Shown here in pieces: positions 8,942 to 14,962 of a stretch of 36,392 nucleotides of DNA. A program made the position numbers and the translations under genes. The number at the start of each line of letters is the position of its first letter. Position 1 is the stretch's first letter. This DNA is from a virus: positions 1-36,392 of IMG/VR virus record IMGVR_UViG_3300004448_000003; one strand, 5' to 3'. The notes below the pieces were generated by a model. The model was not told where the DNA came from and did not search any database. It saw nothing but the letters and a program-made list of their open reading frames with translations.

Positions 8942-9151
8942 ATGGCAAAAGAAAAAAAGACACCAATTACTATTGATGACAAAGAATATTTCTTTGAGGA
9001 CTTAACACAAGAACAGCAAACAATTGTAAACCACATTTCAGACTTGCAACGCAAGATACAATCTTCTGAATTTAATTTACAGCAATTAGCGTTTGGTAAA
9101 GATGCTTTTGTTAAAGCCTTAAAAGAAGCACTAGACAATATAGACGAATAA
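8942..9151 (+). CDS. Small conserved phage protein, DUF6447-like
   Basis: 69 residues: a short N-terminal beta piece (KTPITIDDKEYFFEDLTQEQ) and then a long helix (VNHISDLQRKIQSSEFNLQQL...). This layout, directly after a tail fibre gene, resembles the DUF6447-type small proteins of marine phages. ATG lies after an A-rich leader. It probably forms a coiled coil and may bind or chaperone the fibre; function is not known. Confidence 0.65.
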   Translation: MAKEKKTPITIDDKEYFFEDLTQEQQTIVNHISDLQRKIQSSEFNLQQLAFGKDAFVKALKEALDNIDE

Positions 9152-9152
9152 A

Positions 9153-9296
9153 ATGCAAGATTTGAAGATAGCCTTTACTAATATATTTGCACTTGGATTA
9201 AGTGTATCGGAAGCGAATCCAATATTACAAACTGTATCACTTATATTAGCTATTGGCTATACTTTAATCAGTATTTATAAAAAACTAAAAAAATGA
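9153..9296 (+). CDS. Small one-TM protein, lysis cassette
   Basis: 47 residues, ATG at 9153 one base after the previous stop; the TGA at 9294-9296 overlaps the next ATG (9293). One hydrophobic segment (NPILQTVSLILAIGYTLISI, about residues 22-41) followed by a basic end, YKKLKK. It opens a string of overlapping membrane-protein genes that lead into the M15 peptidase, so it is a candidate holin or accessory lysis protein. Confidence 0.6.
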   Translation: MQDLKIAFTNIFALGLSVSEANPILQTVSLILAIGYTLISIYKKLKK

Positions 9297-9703
9297 AGTT
9301 ACCAAAGAATGGAGTAGCAAGGGAAATAAGAAGTTATGTAGGTAGCTTATTTATATTTCTTTTTGTTATAGGACTTATAATTGCCTTAATTCAGTTTCCT
9401 GTACTTGACACCAATAAGGAAGTTGTAATGATGTTAATTGGTACTATAAGTGCTTCTATTGGTATTACAGTAGCTACAATTACAGGAAGTAAACCTGATG
9501 ACATAAATTCTTTAAAGCAGGATTTAGAAAAGAAAGAAAATCAAATAGAATTACTAATAGCTGCTAAAGACAATCTTGAAGAAATGGTAATTAACTTGCA
9601 AAAGCAAATGCTAGAGAACCAAGATAGTATGATGGATAAATTCATCCTAAAGGCAGCTATAGACTTTGATAATAAAAATAACCCACCAAAAGGTAAATTA
9701 TGA
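9293..9703 (+). CDS. Two-TM coiled-coil membrane protein, holin or spanin candidate
   Basis: 136 residues. A basic N-terminus is followed by two hydrophobic segments, residues about 15-34 (YVGSLFIFLFVIGLIIALIQ) and 44-63 (VVMMLIGTISASIGITVATI), then a long coiled coil (INSLKQDLEKKENQIELLIA to about residue 116). It overlaps its neighbours on both sides as ATGA, in a cassette that ends with the endolysin. This layout fits a holin or an envelope-spanning lysis protein. No family is recognised with certainty. Confidence 0.6.
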   Translation: MKLPKNGVAREIRSYVGSLFIFLFVIGLIIALIQFPVLDTNKEVVMMLIGTISASIGITVATITGSKPDDINSLKQDLEKKENQIELLIAAKDNLEEMVINLQKQMLENQDSMMDKFILKAAIDFDNKNNPPKGKL

Positions 9704-9858
9704 TAAAAATATATTTTGAATTAGCAAAACAAAAAGTAATTGATTACTTTAAAACAAGTTGGAATAGCGATAGTATTTTTGATAAAGGTAAAGTTATCTT
9801 TATTGGAATAGGTTTATTTTTTGTACTTTGCAAGATAATTTATAACTTATTTGTATGA
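9700..9858 (+). CDS. Small one-TM protein, lysis cassette
   Basis: 52 residues, ATG at 9700 overlapping the upstream stop and TGA at 9856-9858 overlapping the peptidase ATG at 9855. The N-terminal half is amphipathic (IKIYFELAKQKVIDYFKTSW) and the C-terminal half is one membrane segment (KVIFIGIGLFFVLCKIIYNL). It is probably a lysis accessory protein, for example the inner-membrane spanin part, but no lipobox or partner is visible. Confidence 0.6.
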   Translation: MIKIYFELAKQKVIDYFKTSWNSDSIFDKGKVIFIGIGLFFVLCKIIYNLFV

Positions 9859-10211
9859 ATCTTAATTACTTTTCCCTATCAGAGTTTGACTGTCCTAGCA
9901 TATTTAATTCAGGTGTTAATATGGATAAACAGTTTCTTACCAAACTTGAACACGCAAGGGAACTTGCAGCAATACCATTTAGAATCACAAGTGGTTACAG
10001 AAGTGTCAAGCACAACAAGGAAGTTGGTGGAGTTCAAAATTCATCACACCTTTTCGGACTTGCAGCAGATATCGCAGTTGGAAGTGGAAACGAAAGATAC
10101 ATTATACTTAACGCACTTATCAGAGCAGGATTTAAACGTATTGGAGTTGCAAAAGGATTTATTCACTGCGACACAGACGATTCAAAACCAGACTCTGTTT
10201 GGACTTACTAA
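9855..10211 (+). CDS. Endolysin, peptidase M15 (D-Ala-D-Ala / L-Ala-D-Glu type)
   Basis: 118 residues. Full M15 zinc-peptidase signature: ITSGYRS (44-50), SSHLFGLAADI (63-73; zinc ligands H65 and D72) and GFIHCDTD (101-108; H104). The single compact domain without signal peptide or wall-binding domain is normal for endolysins of Gram-negative phages. It cuts peptidoglycan stem peptides at lysis. It sits in an ATGA-coupled cassette with membrane proteins upstream and a 3TM holin downstream. A paralogue with an altered zinc ligand lies at 11321..11686. Confidence 0.9.
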   Translation: MNLNYFSLSEFDCPSIFNSGVNMDKQFLTKLEHARELAAIPFRITSGYRSVKHNKEVGGVQNSSHLFGLAADIAVGSGNERYIILNALIRAGFKRIGVAKGFIHCDTDDSKPDSVWTY

Positions 10212-10229
10212 TACCGTAGGAAGCACCTT

Positions 10230-10652
10230 ATGTCTGAAAAAAAGAAATTTAAAGATACCCAAGTAGGACAATTCCTTTTAGATAAGATACCTGACGTTGT
10301 ACAAGCAGTTGCAGGAGATACTTTAGCAGGAAACGTTATACAGGCCATTATAGGAGGTTCTGATATGTCAGAGGAGGATAAGTCCGTTGCACTAAAGAAA
10401 CTCGATTTAGAGAGAGCTGAGATAGACGGAGTGACTCGTAGGTGGGTTGCTGATGCTCGTAGTGGTTCTTGGTTAGCTTCTAACGTTAGGCCCTTAACAC
10501 TAGCTTTTTTTTCTATTAGTTATGTTATCGGTTGGTTTAATGGTTTAGAATTAACTTCTATTACAGGATTATTATCAGTTGTTATTGGAGGATATTTTGG
10601 TAGTAGAGGAGTAGAAAAAGTATTTGGTAATAAACTTCATAAGGATGGCTAA
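10230..10652 (+). CDS. Holin, 3TM superfamily (GTA_holin_3TM-like)
   Basis: 140 residues. The segment RWVADARSGSWLASNVRPLT (71-90) followed by hydrophobic stretches LTLAFFSISYVIGWF and ITGLLSVVIGGYFG matches the 3TM holins used for gene-transfer-agent and phage release, and the N-terminal IPDVVQAVAGD piece is also typical. It makes the inner-membrane holes that let the endolysin out. It follows the M15 gene by 18 bases and overlaps the next small gene by 8. Confidence 0.85.
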   Translation: MSEKKKFKDTQVGQFLLDKIPDVVQAVAGDTLAGNVIQAIIGGSDMSEEDKSVALKKLDLERAEIDGVTRRWVADARSGSWLASNVRPLTLAFFSISYVIGWFNGLELTSITGLLSVVIGGYFGSRGVEKVFGNKLHKDG

Positions 10653-10779
10653 AGTTCAAATAAGCTCATATAAGACACGAAATAAAGTAAAACGTAAGGG
10701 AGTACACTCTAAGTCTAAAACAAGCTCTCTAAAGACCTCTAAGAACTATTCTAAGGCATATAGAGGACAGGGTAGATAA
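10645..10779 (+). CDS. Small highly basic conserved phage protein (44 aa)
   Basis: ATG 10645, TAA 10777-10779. Sequence is nearly all Lys, Arg, Ser and Thr, with KRKGVHSKSKTSSLKTSKNY and a RGQGR end. I recall the KRKGVHSK...SKNYKKxYRGQGR pattern as a small recurrent protein next to lysis or tail genes in Bacteroidota phages. Overlap with the holin gene supports translation. Nucleic-acid binding or a histone-like role is possible from the charge; function unknown. Confidence 0.7.
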   Translation: MAKVQISSYKTRNKVKRKGVHSKSKTSSLKTSKNYSKAYRGQGR

Positions 10780-11094
10780 TTAAATTATATTACCATATCT
10801 CTCATTATTGAATTTACCCATTTCGTGCCAAAAAAATTCTTTATCTTTAGTAAATTCTTTGTGTGATTTTTTCCACCAGTTATAGTCTTTCTTGGTTTTT
10901 TTGTTAGAAGCACTATAATAACCTTCAAATTTCAAAGTATTAGGTTCAGTCCAATTTCTTATAAGAATTTCAGTACTAGGATTGTCTTTAGAATAAAGAA
11001 TCAAACTTATTGTATCATCATCACTAAAGTAATATAATACTTCATTTTCTGATATTAATTTATTAGCTTTTTCAGATATTTTATATTGTACCAT
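10780..11094 (-). CDS. Minus-strand hypothetical protein (104 aa)
   Basis: The only convincing minus-strand gene in the window. 104 residues; begins MVQYKISEKANKLISENEVL, rich in Lys, Asn, Trp and Tyr, soluble, with a mixed alpha/beta pattern and a C-terminal NWWKKSHKEFTKDKEFFWHE stretch. Its stop lies directly beside the stop of the plus-strand 44-residue gene (convergent, zero spacing). A good promoter (TTTG-N17-TATATTTG) lies 26 bases upstream of its start. Isolated, oppositely transcribed and unlike its neighbours, it behaves like a moron or accessory gene. Family not recognised. Confidence 0.65.
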   Translation of the reverse strand: MVQYKISEKANKLISENEVLYYFSDDDTISLILYSKDNPSTEILIRNWTEPNTLKFEGYYSASNKKTKKDYNWWKKSHKEFTKDKEFFWHEMGKFNNERYGNII

Positions 11095-11120
11095 ATTTAA
11101 ATTATTTAATATTTATTAAA

Positions 11121-11149
11121 CAAATATAATATATTTAAAAGAAAACAAA
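11121..11149 (-). promoter_or_regulatory. Bacteroidota-type promoter for the minus-strand gene
   Basis: Read on the minus strand: TTTG (11149-11146), 17-base spacer, TATATTTG (11128-11121). This fits the -33 TTTG / -7 TAnnTTTG consensus. The start codon is 26 bases beyond the -7 element. Confidence 0.7.
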
Positions 11150-11285
11150 GAAAGAAAAAAGAGTAAAAAAGAAAGAAAGAAAAGAAAAAGCCCCCCTAGA
11201 AAAACAAACAATCTAAAAGTATCTGATCCAACAGGCTATCTCAACTGAAGTATTGTAATTTTTATAGTAGATTTACTGCTACTGT

Positions 11286-11316
11286 TTTGCAAATATATAT
11301 ATTTTATTTAATTTAG
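11286..11316 (+). promoter_or_regulatory. Possible promoter, near-leaderless, for second M15 gene
   Basis: TTTG (11286-11289), 19-base spacer, TAATTTAG (11309-11316), which departs from TAnnTTTG at one base. The ATG is at 11321, so the transcript would start at or within a few bases of the start codon. Confidence 0.45.
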
Positions 11317-11320
11317 CAAT

Positions 11321-11686
11321 ATGGATTACAAATATTTTTCTTTTGATGAATTTGATTCCCCTGATAAAGTCGGTAGTGGCTATAAATATATGGATAGGGA
11401 ATTTATAGAAATGTTAGATGAAGCTAGAGATATAGCTAAACTAGAATTTAAAATACTTAGTGGATATAGAACAAAGTATGCCAACACTAATATATGGTGT
11501 GCTTCAACTGCAAGCTCACACTTGATTGGTAGAGCTGCTCATATAAGATGTTTGAACTCTAAATTCAGATTAAGGATTGTCGAGGCTGTTTCTATGGTAG
11601 GATTTAGGAGAATTGGAATACACAGGGATTATATTCACGTAGATAATGATGATTTAAAACCTCCATCCCTTTGGTTAATAGCGTAA
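11321..11686 (+). CDS. Second M15-like peptidase with altered zinc ligand
   Basis: 121 residues, paralogue of the endolysin at 9855 (shared YFS..EFD, ARDIAKLEFKILSGYR, SSHL.G.AA.I, YIHVDNDDLKP). The SxHxxGxxxD motif reads SSHLIGRAAHI: the first ligand H67 and the third H105 are kept, but the Asp is replaced by H74. The spacer between SGYR and SSH is also rewritten and carries a Cys (WCAST). It has a promoter of its own and lies apart from the lysis cassette. It may be a three-His zinc enzyme, an inactive wall-binding protein, or an enzyme tuned to another substrate. Confidence 0.75.
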   Translation: MDYKYFSFDEFDSPDKVGSGYKYMDREFIEMLDEARDIAKLEFKILSGYRTKYANTNIWCASTASSHLIGRAAHIRCLNSKFRLRIVEAVSMVGFRRIGIHRDYIHVDNDDLKPPSLWLIA

Positions 11687-11701
11687 CCTTTTGTATATTT
11701 G
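11670..11701 (+). promoter_or_regulatory. Strong Bacteroidota-type promoter between late and early regions
   Basis: TTTG (11670-11673), 20-base spacer, TATATTTG (11694-11701): a full match to the -33/-7 consensus. It overlaps the last codons of the second M15 gene and points into the early operon, but a terminator lies only about 30 bases past the expected start point. Confidence 0.7.
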
Positions 11702-11706
11702 CAAAG

Positions 11707-11766
11707 TAATCGGACATTATTTCTTTGGTAGAAAGGAGGGTGAAGTTAAGTAGCCCTCTTTTTTTT
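11707..11766 (+). ncRNA. Candidate ~60-nt promoter-to-terminator transcript
   Basis: A consensus promoter (11670-11701) is followed directly by a short segment ending in a hairpin with T-run (11732-11766), with no open frame of note. Transcription from about 11707 would give a ~60-nt RNA, or an attenuated leader for the early operon that starts at 11840. The promoter and terminator are seen; the RNA itself is inferred. Confidence 0.35.
11732..11766 (+). terminator. Hairpin terminator before early operon
   Basis: AAAGGAGGG (11732-11740) pairs with CCCTCTTTT (11754-11762) with one wobble, then T's to 11766. It would end late transcripts running past the second M15 gene and any transcript from the promoter at 11694. 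Confidence 0.75.
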
Positions 11767-11798
11767 GTCTATATGTTAAAGTTTTGTTAAAATTTCTG

Positions 11799-11824
11799 TT
11801 GGTAACATATTTTTTGTACCTTAG
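11799..11824 (+). promoter_or_regulatory. Weak possible promoter of early operon
   Basis: TTG (11799-11801) and TACCTTAG (11817-11824) lie 15 bases apart, followed by C and then ATG at 11840. The spacing is short and the -7 box has TTAG in place of TTTG, as at 11309 and 17197. An overlapping TATTTTTTG run (11808-11816) is an alternative -7 box. Confidence 0.3.
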
Positions 11825-11839
11825 CTGAAAATAACAAAG

Positions 11840-12025
11840 ATGAAACACTTTTACGACTTATCCTCTTACTTAAAACTTCGTATAGAGGCATTACAATCCA
11901 GAAACGCTAAACTAGAGTATGAGGTAGACCGACTAAGAACATTCTTATTCGAGGTTACTGATGCGGACTGTCCTGTAGAGTACAAGGATATAGTTAGAAA
12001 AGAAATCGTCAAAGAAGAAGTTTAA
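11840..12025 (+). CDS. Small coiled-coil protein, first early gene
   Basis: 61 residues. A helical stretch with heptad-like spacing (LKLRIEALQSRNAKLEYEVD, about 11-31) continues to LRTFLFEVTDAD, with an acidic-basic C-terminus. It opens the early operon 18 bases ahead of the ERF recombinase gene. The coiled coil suggests a dimeric regulator or adaptor, but no DNA-binding motif is visible and no family is recognised. Confidence 0.65.
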   Translation: MKHFYDLSSYLKLRIEALQSRNAKLEYEVDRLRTFLFEVTDADCPVEYKDIVRKEIVKEEV

Positions 12026-12043
12026 CCGATTAATTTATTTATT

Positions 12044-12595
12044 ATGAACATTACTGAAAAACTATTGAAGATTCAAACAGAGTTAAAAGCTCCTAAGAAT
12101 CAAAGAAACGCATTTGGGAAGTATAACTACCGAAGTGCAGAAGACATCCTAGAGGCCATTAAACCTTTAGCTGCTAAGCACAACGTGCTGTTTAAAATTA
12201 CAGAAGAAGTGAAAGAGATAGCAGACAGAGCTTGTCTTATCTCAACAGCCAAGATGATTGATGCTAGTGACCCTAGCTCCTCTGTAGAGTCTAATGCAAC
12301 AGCATTTATAGACTTTGGTGCTAAAGGTATGCAAGCACCTCAACAGACAGGTTCTGCATCCTCCTACGCTAAGAAGTATGCTTTAGGTAATTTATTACTT
12401 ATAGACGATACTAAAGATTCTGATGCTACTAACGACCACAGCACTACAGGTGCTATTCCTTCTTTAATGAAAGGTTCAGCTAACTGGTCAAAGGTTGTTA
12501 AGTATCTACAAGAAGGTGGAGATTTAGATCCTGTTCTTAAAAAGTATAGTGTTAGTTCTACACTTAAAACTGAACTACAAAGTTTAACCAATTAA
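12044..12595 (+). CDS. erf: ERF-family single-strand annealing protein
   Basis: 183 residues. The N-terminal part (MNITEKLLKIQTELKAPKNQ, GKYNYRSAEDILEAIKPL) and especially QTGSASSYAKKYALGNLLLI followed by DDTKDSD (101-127) are the ERF superfamily core. ERF proteins form rings on single-stranded DNA and anneal complementary strands in phage recombination and genome circularisation. The C-terminal third (after about 135) is a separate variable domain. The neighbour downstream is an SSB-like protein, and a RecE-like exonuclease is at 17209, so the phage has both halves of an exonuclease-annealase pair. Confidence 0.9.
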   Translation: MNITEKLLKIQTELKAPKNQRNAFGKYNYRSAEDILEAIKPLAAKHNVLFKITEEVKEIADRACLISTAKMIDASDPSSSVESNATAFIDFGAKGMQAPQQTGSASSYAKKYALGNLLLIDDTKDSDATNDHSTTGAIPSLMKGSANWSKVVKYLQEGGDLDPVLKKYSVSSTLKTELQSLTN

Positions 12596-12605
12596 TATAT
12601 ATATT

Positions 12606-12887
12606 ATGATTTTTAATGCAAGTATTGACTTAACTAAAATTGAGAAGTCTAAGATTAACAAAGGCAAGTATTTAAACATTAGTGGATTCATTAATGATGA
12701 AGTTGACAAGTATGGTAATAACGTTGCCATTATTGTATATCAATCTAAAGAAGAAAGAGAAGCAAAAACTCCTAGAGTTTATTTAGGTAACGGTAAAACA
12801 AATACTATTAATACACCAGCTAAAGCTGCGCTAGAGACTAACACTCAAGCACCTGCTTCAGTAGGTGTGGATGATTTACCATTCTAA
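12606..12887 (+). CDS. SSB-like protein with DDLPF tail
   Basis: 93 residues. The body (KGKYLNISGFINDEVDKYGN, NVAIIVYQSKEEREAKTPRV, YLGNGK) is a small beta-barrel candidate of a type found beside recombination genes in Bacteroidota phages. The C-terminus, VGVDDLPF, is an SSB-type acidic tip ending in Pro-Phe, which in cellular SSBs recruits partner proteins. Between lies a flexible Ala/Thr/Pro linker. Position directly after erf supports a role in covering single-stranded DNA. The fold is inferred, the tail is seen. Confidence 0.75.
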   Translation: MIFNASIDLTKIEKSKINKGKYLNISGFINDEVDKYGNNVAIIVYQSKEEREAKTPRVYLGNGKTNTINTPAKAALETNTQAPASVGVDDLPF

Positions 12888-12891
12888 TTAT

Positions 12892-12923
12892 AAGGGGGGT
12901 AGCAGAAATGTTGCCCCTCTTTT
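12892..12923 (+). terminator. 14-bp hairpin with GAAA tetraloop
   Basis: AAGGGGGGTAGCA (12892-12904) pairs with TGTTGCCCCTCTT (12909-12921), with three wobble pairs, around a GAAA loop; T's run to 12923. It follows the SSB-like gene and overlaps upstream start codons of the next frame, which is why the ATG at 12935 is preferred there. Confidence 0.8.
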
Positions 12924-12934
12924 ATTATCCGATT

Positions 12935-13375
12935 ATGATAGAACGTCAAGTAAGAATATTATCCGATTATATCTCAAAACAGAATAATGCAACTTGGAGA
13001 GAGAAGCAGGCTTTTAATGATTTAATAAATCACTGTGAAATGCTTGACAACAACTACAAGGATAAGACATTATACTTAGAGAGATTGGCTTCTTGGTATA
13101 TTGACCATATTTTTGAGTTGAACCAAGACCATATTAAAGAAATTAGTTGGGAGTTCTTTAAACATATACTGCTAGATAAACTATCTATAGTATTAAACAC
13201 TCCTTCACAATATAACTATAATAGCTTAGAAAATAATATATTAGGTTTAGACATACAGAACGGGAATAAGTTAAAGCCTTATGGAAGCGTTTCAAGAGCC
13301 TCTGAGCTACTAATAAAAGATATTATAGTAAATAACACCAAAGATAAATATGAACCAATTAAAGATAGATTATGA
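12935..13375 (+). CDS. Hypothetical early protein (146 aa)
   Basis: Starts at the ATG at 12935 (MIERQVRILSDYISKQNNAT); the frame is open further upstream to 12908, but that start lies inside a terminator hairpin. 146 residues, mostly helical, charged, with aromatic patches (LERLASWYIDHIFELNQDHI). It overlaps the following ATPase gene by 26 bases. Its place directly upstream of a RecA/RepA-like ATPase suggests a loader or partner in replication; I recognise no family. Confidence 0.65.
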   Translation: MIERQVRILSDYISKQNNATWREKQAFNDLINHCEMLDNNYKDKTLYLERLASWYIDHIFELNQDHIKEISWEFFKHILLDKLSIVLNTPSQYNYNSLENNILGLDIQNGNKLKPYGSVSRASELLIKDIIVNNTKDKYEPIKDRL

Positions 13376-14177
13376 GCAGAAATATAAAGCAATCTTGGAA
13401 AGCAGCTACGTTGATCCTTTGGGAAATGTATCGCAGCCGCCCCTTGCCCTTTCTTATGGCAACAGTGTTGGTTATAATCCTACTCCCACTGGTATTGCCA
13501 GTTATGGGAATTTCAGCTTTGTACAGGCTCCTCCGAAATCCAAAAAGACGTTCTTCCTTTCACTTATAGCAGCAAGCTATATAGGGGGAAAAACAGAAAG
13601 AACTGGTGATATGATAGGTTATAGAAAAGGTAAGAAGTTAATCCACTACGATACAGAGCAAAGTACATTCCACGCTCAAAAGGTTTTTCGTAGAGTTTAT
13701 GATATCTGTGGAACTGCTGAAGACTACCACACTTACGCCTTGAGACAATATTCTGCACCTGAAAGATTAGACTTTATAGATTGGCATTTATACAATACTG
13801 ACAATATTGGGTTAGTAATAATAGACGGTATTGCTGATTTGGTATTAGACAGTAATGATTTGATACAATCAAGTAAGCTCGTTCAATATCTTATGAAGTG
13901 GACTCAAGAGTTAAACATTCATATAATAACAGCTATCCATTCCAATTGGAACTCTGAAAAGCCTACAGGACACTTAGGTTCGTTCTTGGAGAAGAAAGCT
14001 GAAACCCAAATAGCTTTAGAGTTAACAAGCGACAAGAGTGTTGCTGTAGCTAAATGTAAAAGGAGCAGGGGATATTCTTTTGATGATTTTGCTTTTCAAG
14101 TAGATCCAAAAGGATTACCTTTTATATTAGAATCAATCCCTGATCAGATAGATAAAGATAAATATATAAAGATATGA
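13350..14177 (+). CDS. RecA/RepA-like ATPase (AAA_25 type), probable replicative helicase
   Basis: 275 residues. Walker A is present in a divergent form, APPKSKKTFF (60-69), where the usual GxxxxGKT glycines are replaced. HYDTEQS (99-105) and Walker B VIIDGIADL (156-164) follow; IITAIHSNWN is the expected sensor strand, and GHLGSFLEKKAETQIALEL is a typical RepA-like segment. Such proteins are hexameric helicases or DNA-bound ATPases in phage replication. It overlaps both neighbours. No DnaB, primase or polymerase gene is recognisable, so this is the best helicase candidate. Confidence 0.7.
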   Translation: MNQLKIDYEQKYKAILESSYVDPLGNVSQPPLALSYGNSVGYNPTPTGIASYGNFSFVQAPPKSKKTFFLSLIAASYIGGKTERTGDMIGYRKGKKLIHYDTEQSTFHAQKVFRRVYDICGTAEDYHTYALRQYSAPERLDFIDWHLYNTDNIGLVIIDGIADLVLDSNDLIQSSKLVQYLMKWTQELNIHIITAIHSNWNSEKPTGHLGSFLEKKAETQIALELTSDKSVAVAKCKRSRGYSFDDFAFQVDPKGLPFILESIPDQIDKDKYIKI

Positions 14178-14257
14178 TAGTTTATTTACTATTTCTTTTT
14201 GTGTTAATAGTGATTTTGATTAAATTGTTCACTTATAAACCATCAAATAAAGAATAA
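14174..14257 (+). CDS. 27-residue membrane microprotein
   Basis: ATG at 14174 overlaps the stop of the ATPase gene (ATGA) and the TAA ends at 14257, next to the start of the following gene. One membrane segment (VYLLFLFVLIVILIKLF) with a short hydrophilic tail. Tight packing on both sides supports translation. Function unknown. Confidence 0.5.
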   Translation: MIVYLLFLFVLIVILIKLFTYKPSNKE

Positions 14258-14707
14258 TTGAGGAGAAGACCTAGAAAGAAAGGCCCAGTACAGTCAAAGA
14301 AGATATCTTATGATGGTGTCAACTTTGCCTCTGGACTTGAAAAGTATATGTATATGGCTCTAAAGAAACATAAGATAAAAGCAAAGTATGAAGGTGAAAC
14401 CTTTGTGCTGATTAATGGATTCCATTTTGAGAATGAATCTTATGAGAGACAGGCCAACGGAAAAGGAGAACTTATAAATAGAGGTTCAAAAAGAATACTA
14501 CCTATTAAATACACGCCAGATTTTATTGGTGAGGATTTTATAATAGAGACTAAAGGAAGGGCCAACGAATCTTTTCCTTTAAGATGGAAGTTGTTCAAGA
14601 GATTGATTACAGAACAGTTTCCTGCTTACACCTTATACAAGCCACAAAACCAAAGAGAATGTGATAGGGTGATTGAATTAATTTTAAATAAATATGAGAA
14701 CAATTAA
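14258..14707 (+). CDS. DUF1064-like PD-(D/E)XK nuclease
   Basis: 149 residues with a TTG start at 14258, adjacent to the previous stop; the next ATG is well inside the conserved part. FASGLEKYMYMAL (E28), YTPDFIG (D88) and FIIETKGRAN (E97-x-K99) form the PD-(D/E)XK nuclease core, and the basic N-terminus (RRRPRKKGPVQSKK) fits DNA binding. DUF1064-type phage proteins are thought to be junction-resolving or nicking endonucleases. It lies in the recombination and replication operon. Confidence 0.75.
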   Translation: MRRRPRKKGPVQSKKISYDGVNFASGLEKYMYMALKKHKIKAKYEGETFVLINGFHFENESYERQANGKGELINRGSKRILPIKYTPDFIGEDFIIETKGRANESFPLRWKLFKRLITEQFPAYTLYKPQNQRECDRVIELILNKYENN

Positions 14708-14801
14708 AATGCTTTTTGTTTCACTAGGATTTTTAATTACGAGTACCTTGTGGGGCTATATAATTTTAGTAGTATTAAAAAAATTAAGATATATAATATG
14801 A
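14694..14801 (+). CDS. 35-residue membrane microprotein
   Basis: ATG 14694, TGA 14799-14801; overlaps the nuclease gene by 14 bases and the next gene by ATGA. The body is one membrane segment (MLFVSLGFLITSTLWGYIIL) with a basic C-terminus (LKKLRYII). Function unknown; one of several such microproteins in this genome. Confidence 0.5.
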   Translation: MRTIKMLFVSLGFLITSTLWGYIILVVLKKLRYII

Positions 14802-14962
14802 ATATACAATTTGAAATGATAAGAGGATTCCTTTTGGGAATTGATTATTTAGAAGATATTAAGCAAGAGGATGTTCACGGAGTGATTACTTTTGATTTGC
14901 TCAGAATAAGTCTAGGAATAGTTTTTATACATATAATGGTTAATGCTAGAGATTCTCAGTAA
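14798..14962 (+). CDS. Small hypothetical early protein (54 aa)
   Basis: The ATG at 14798 overlaps the preceding TGA and gives MNIQFEMIRGFLLGIDYLED and a protein of 54 residues; an upstream ATG at 14750 in the same frame would overlap the microprotein gene more deeply. The pattern IRGFLLGIDYLED...VITFDLLRISLGIVFI resembles a short family I recall from Bacteroidota prophages. Soluble or membrane-peripheral; function unknown. Confidence 0.6.
   Translation: MNIQFEMIRGFLLGIDYLEDIKQEDVHGVITFDLLRISLGIVFIHIMVNARDSQ

Noticed and set aside
8920-9138. Minus-strand 72-residue frame
   Set aside because: It lies exactly opposite the small DUF6447-like gene and shows no family resemblance.
9886-10266. 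Plus-strand 126-residue frame over the endolysin
   Set aside because: The overlapping frame at 9855 carries the full M15 motif set; this frame has none.
12908-12934. Upstream start for the gene at 12935
   Set aside because: The ATG at 12908 lies inside a 14-bp terminator hairpin; the ATG at 12935 follows it and begins the protein-like part.
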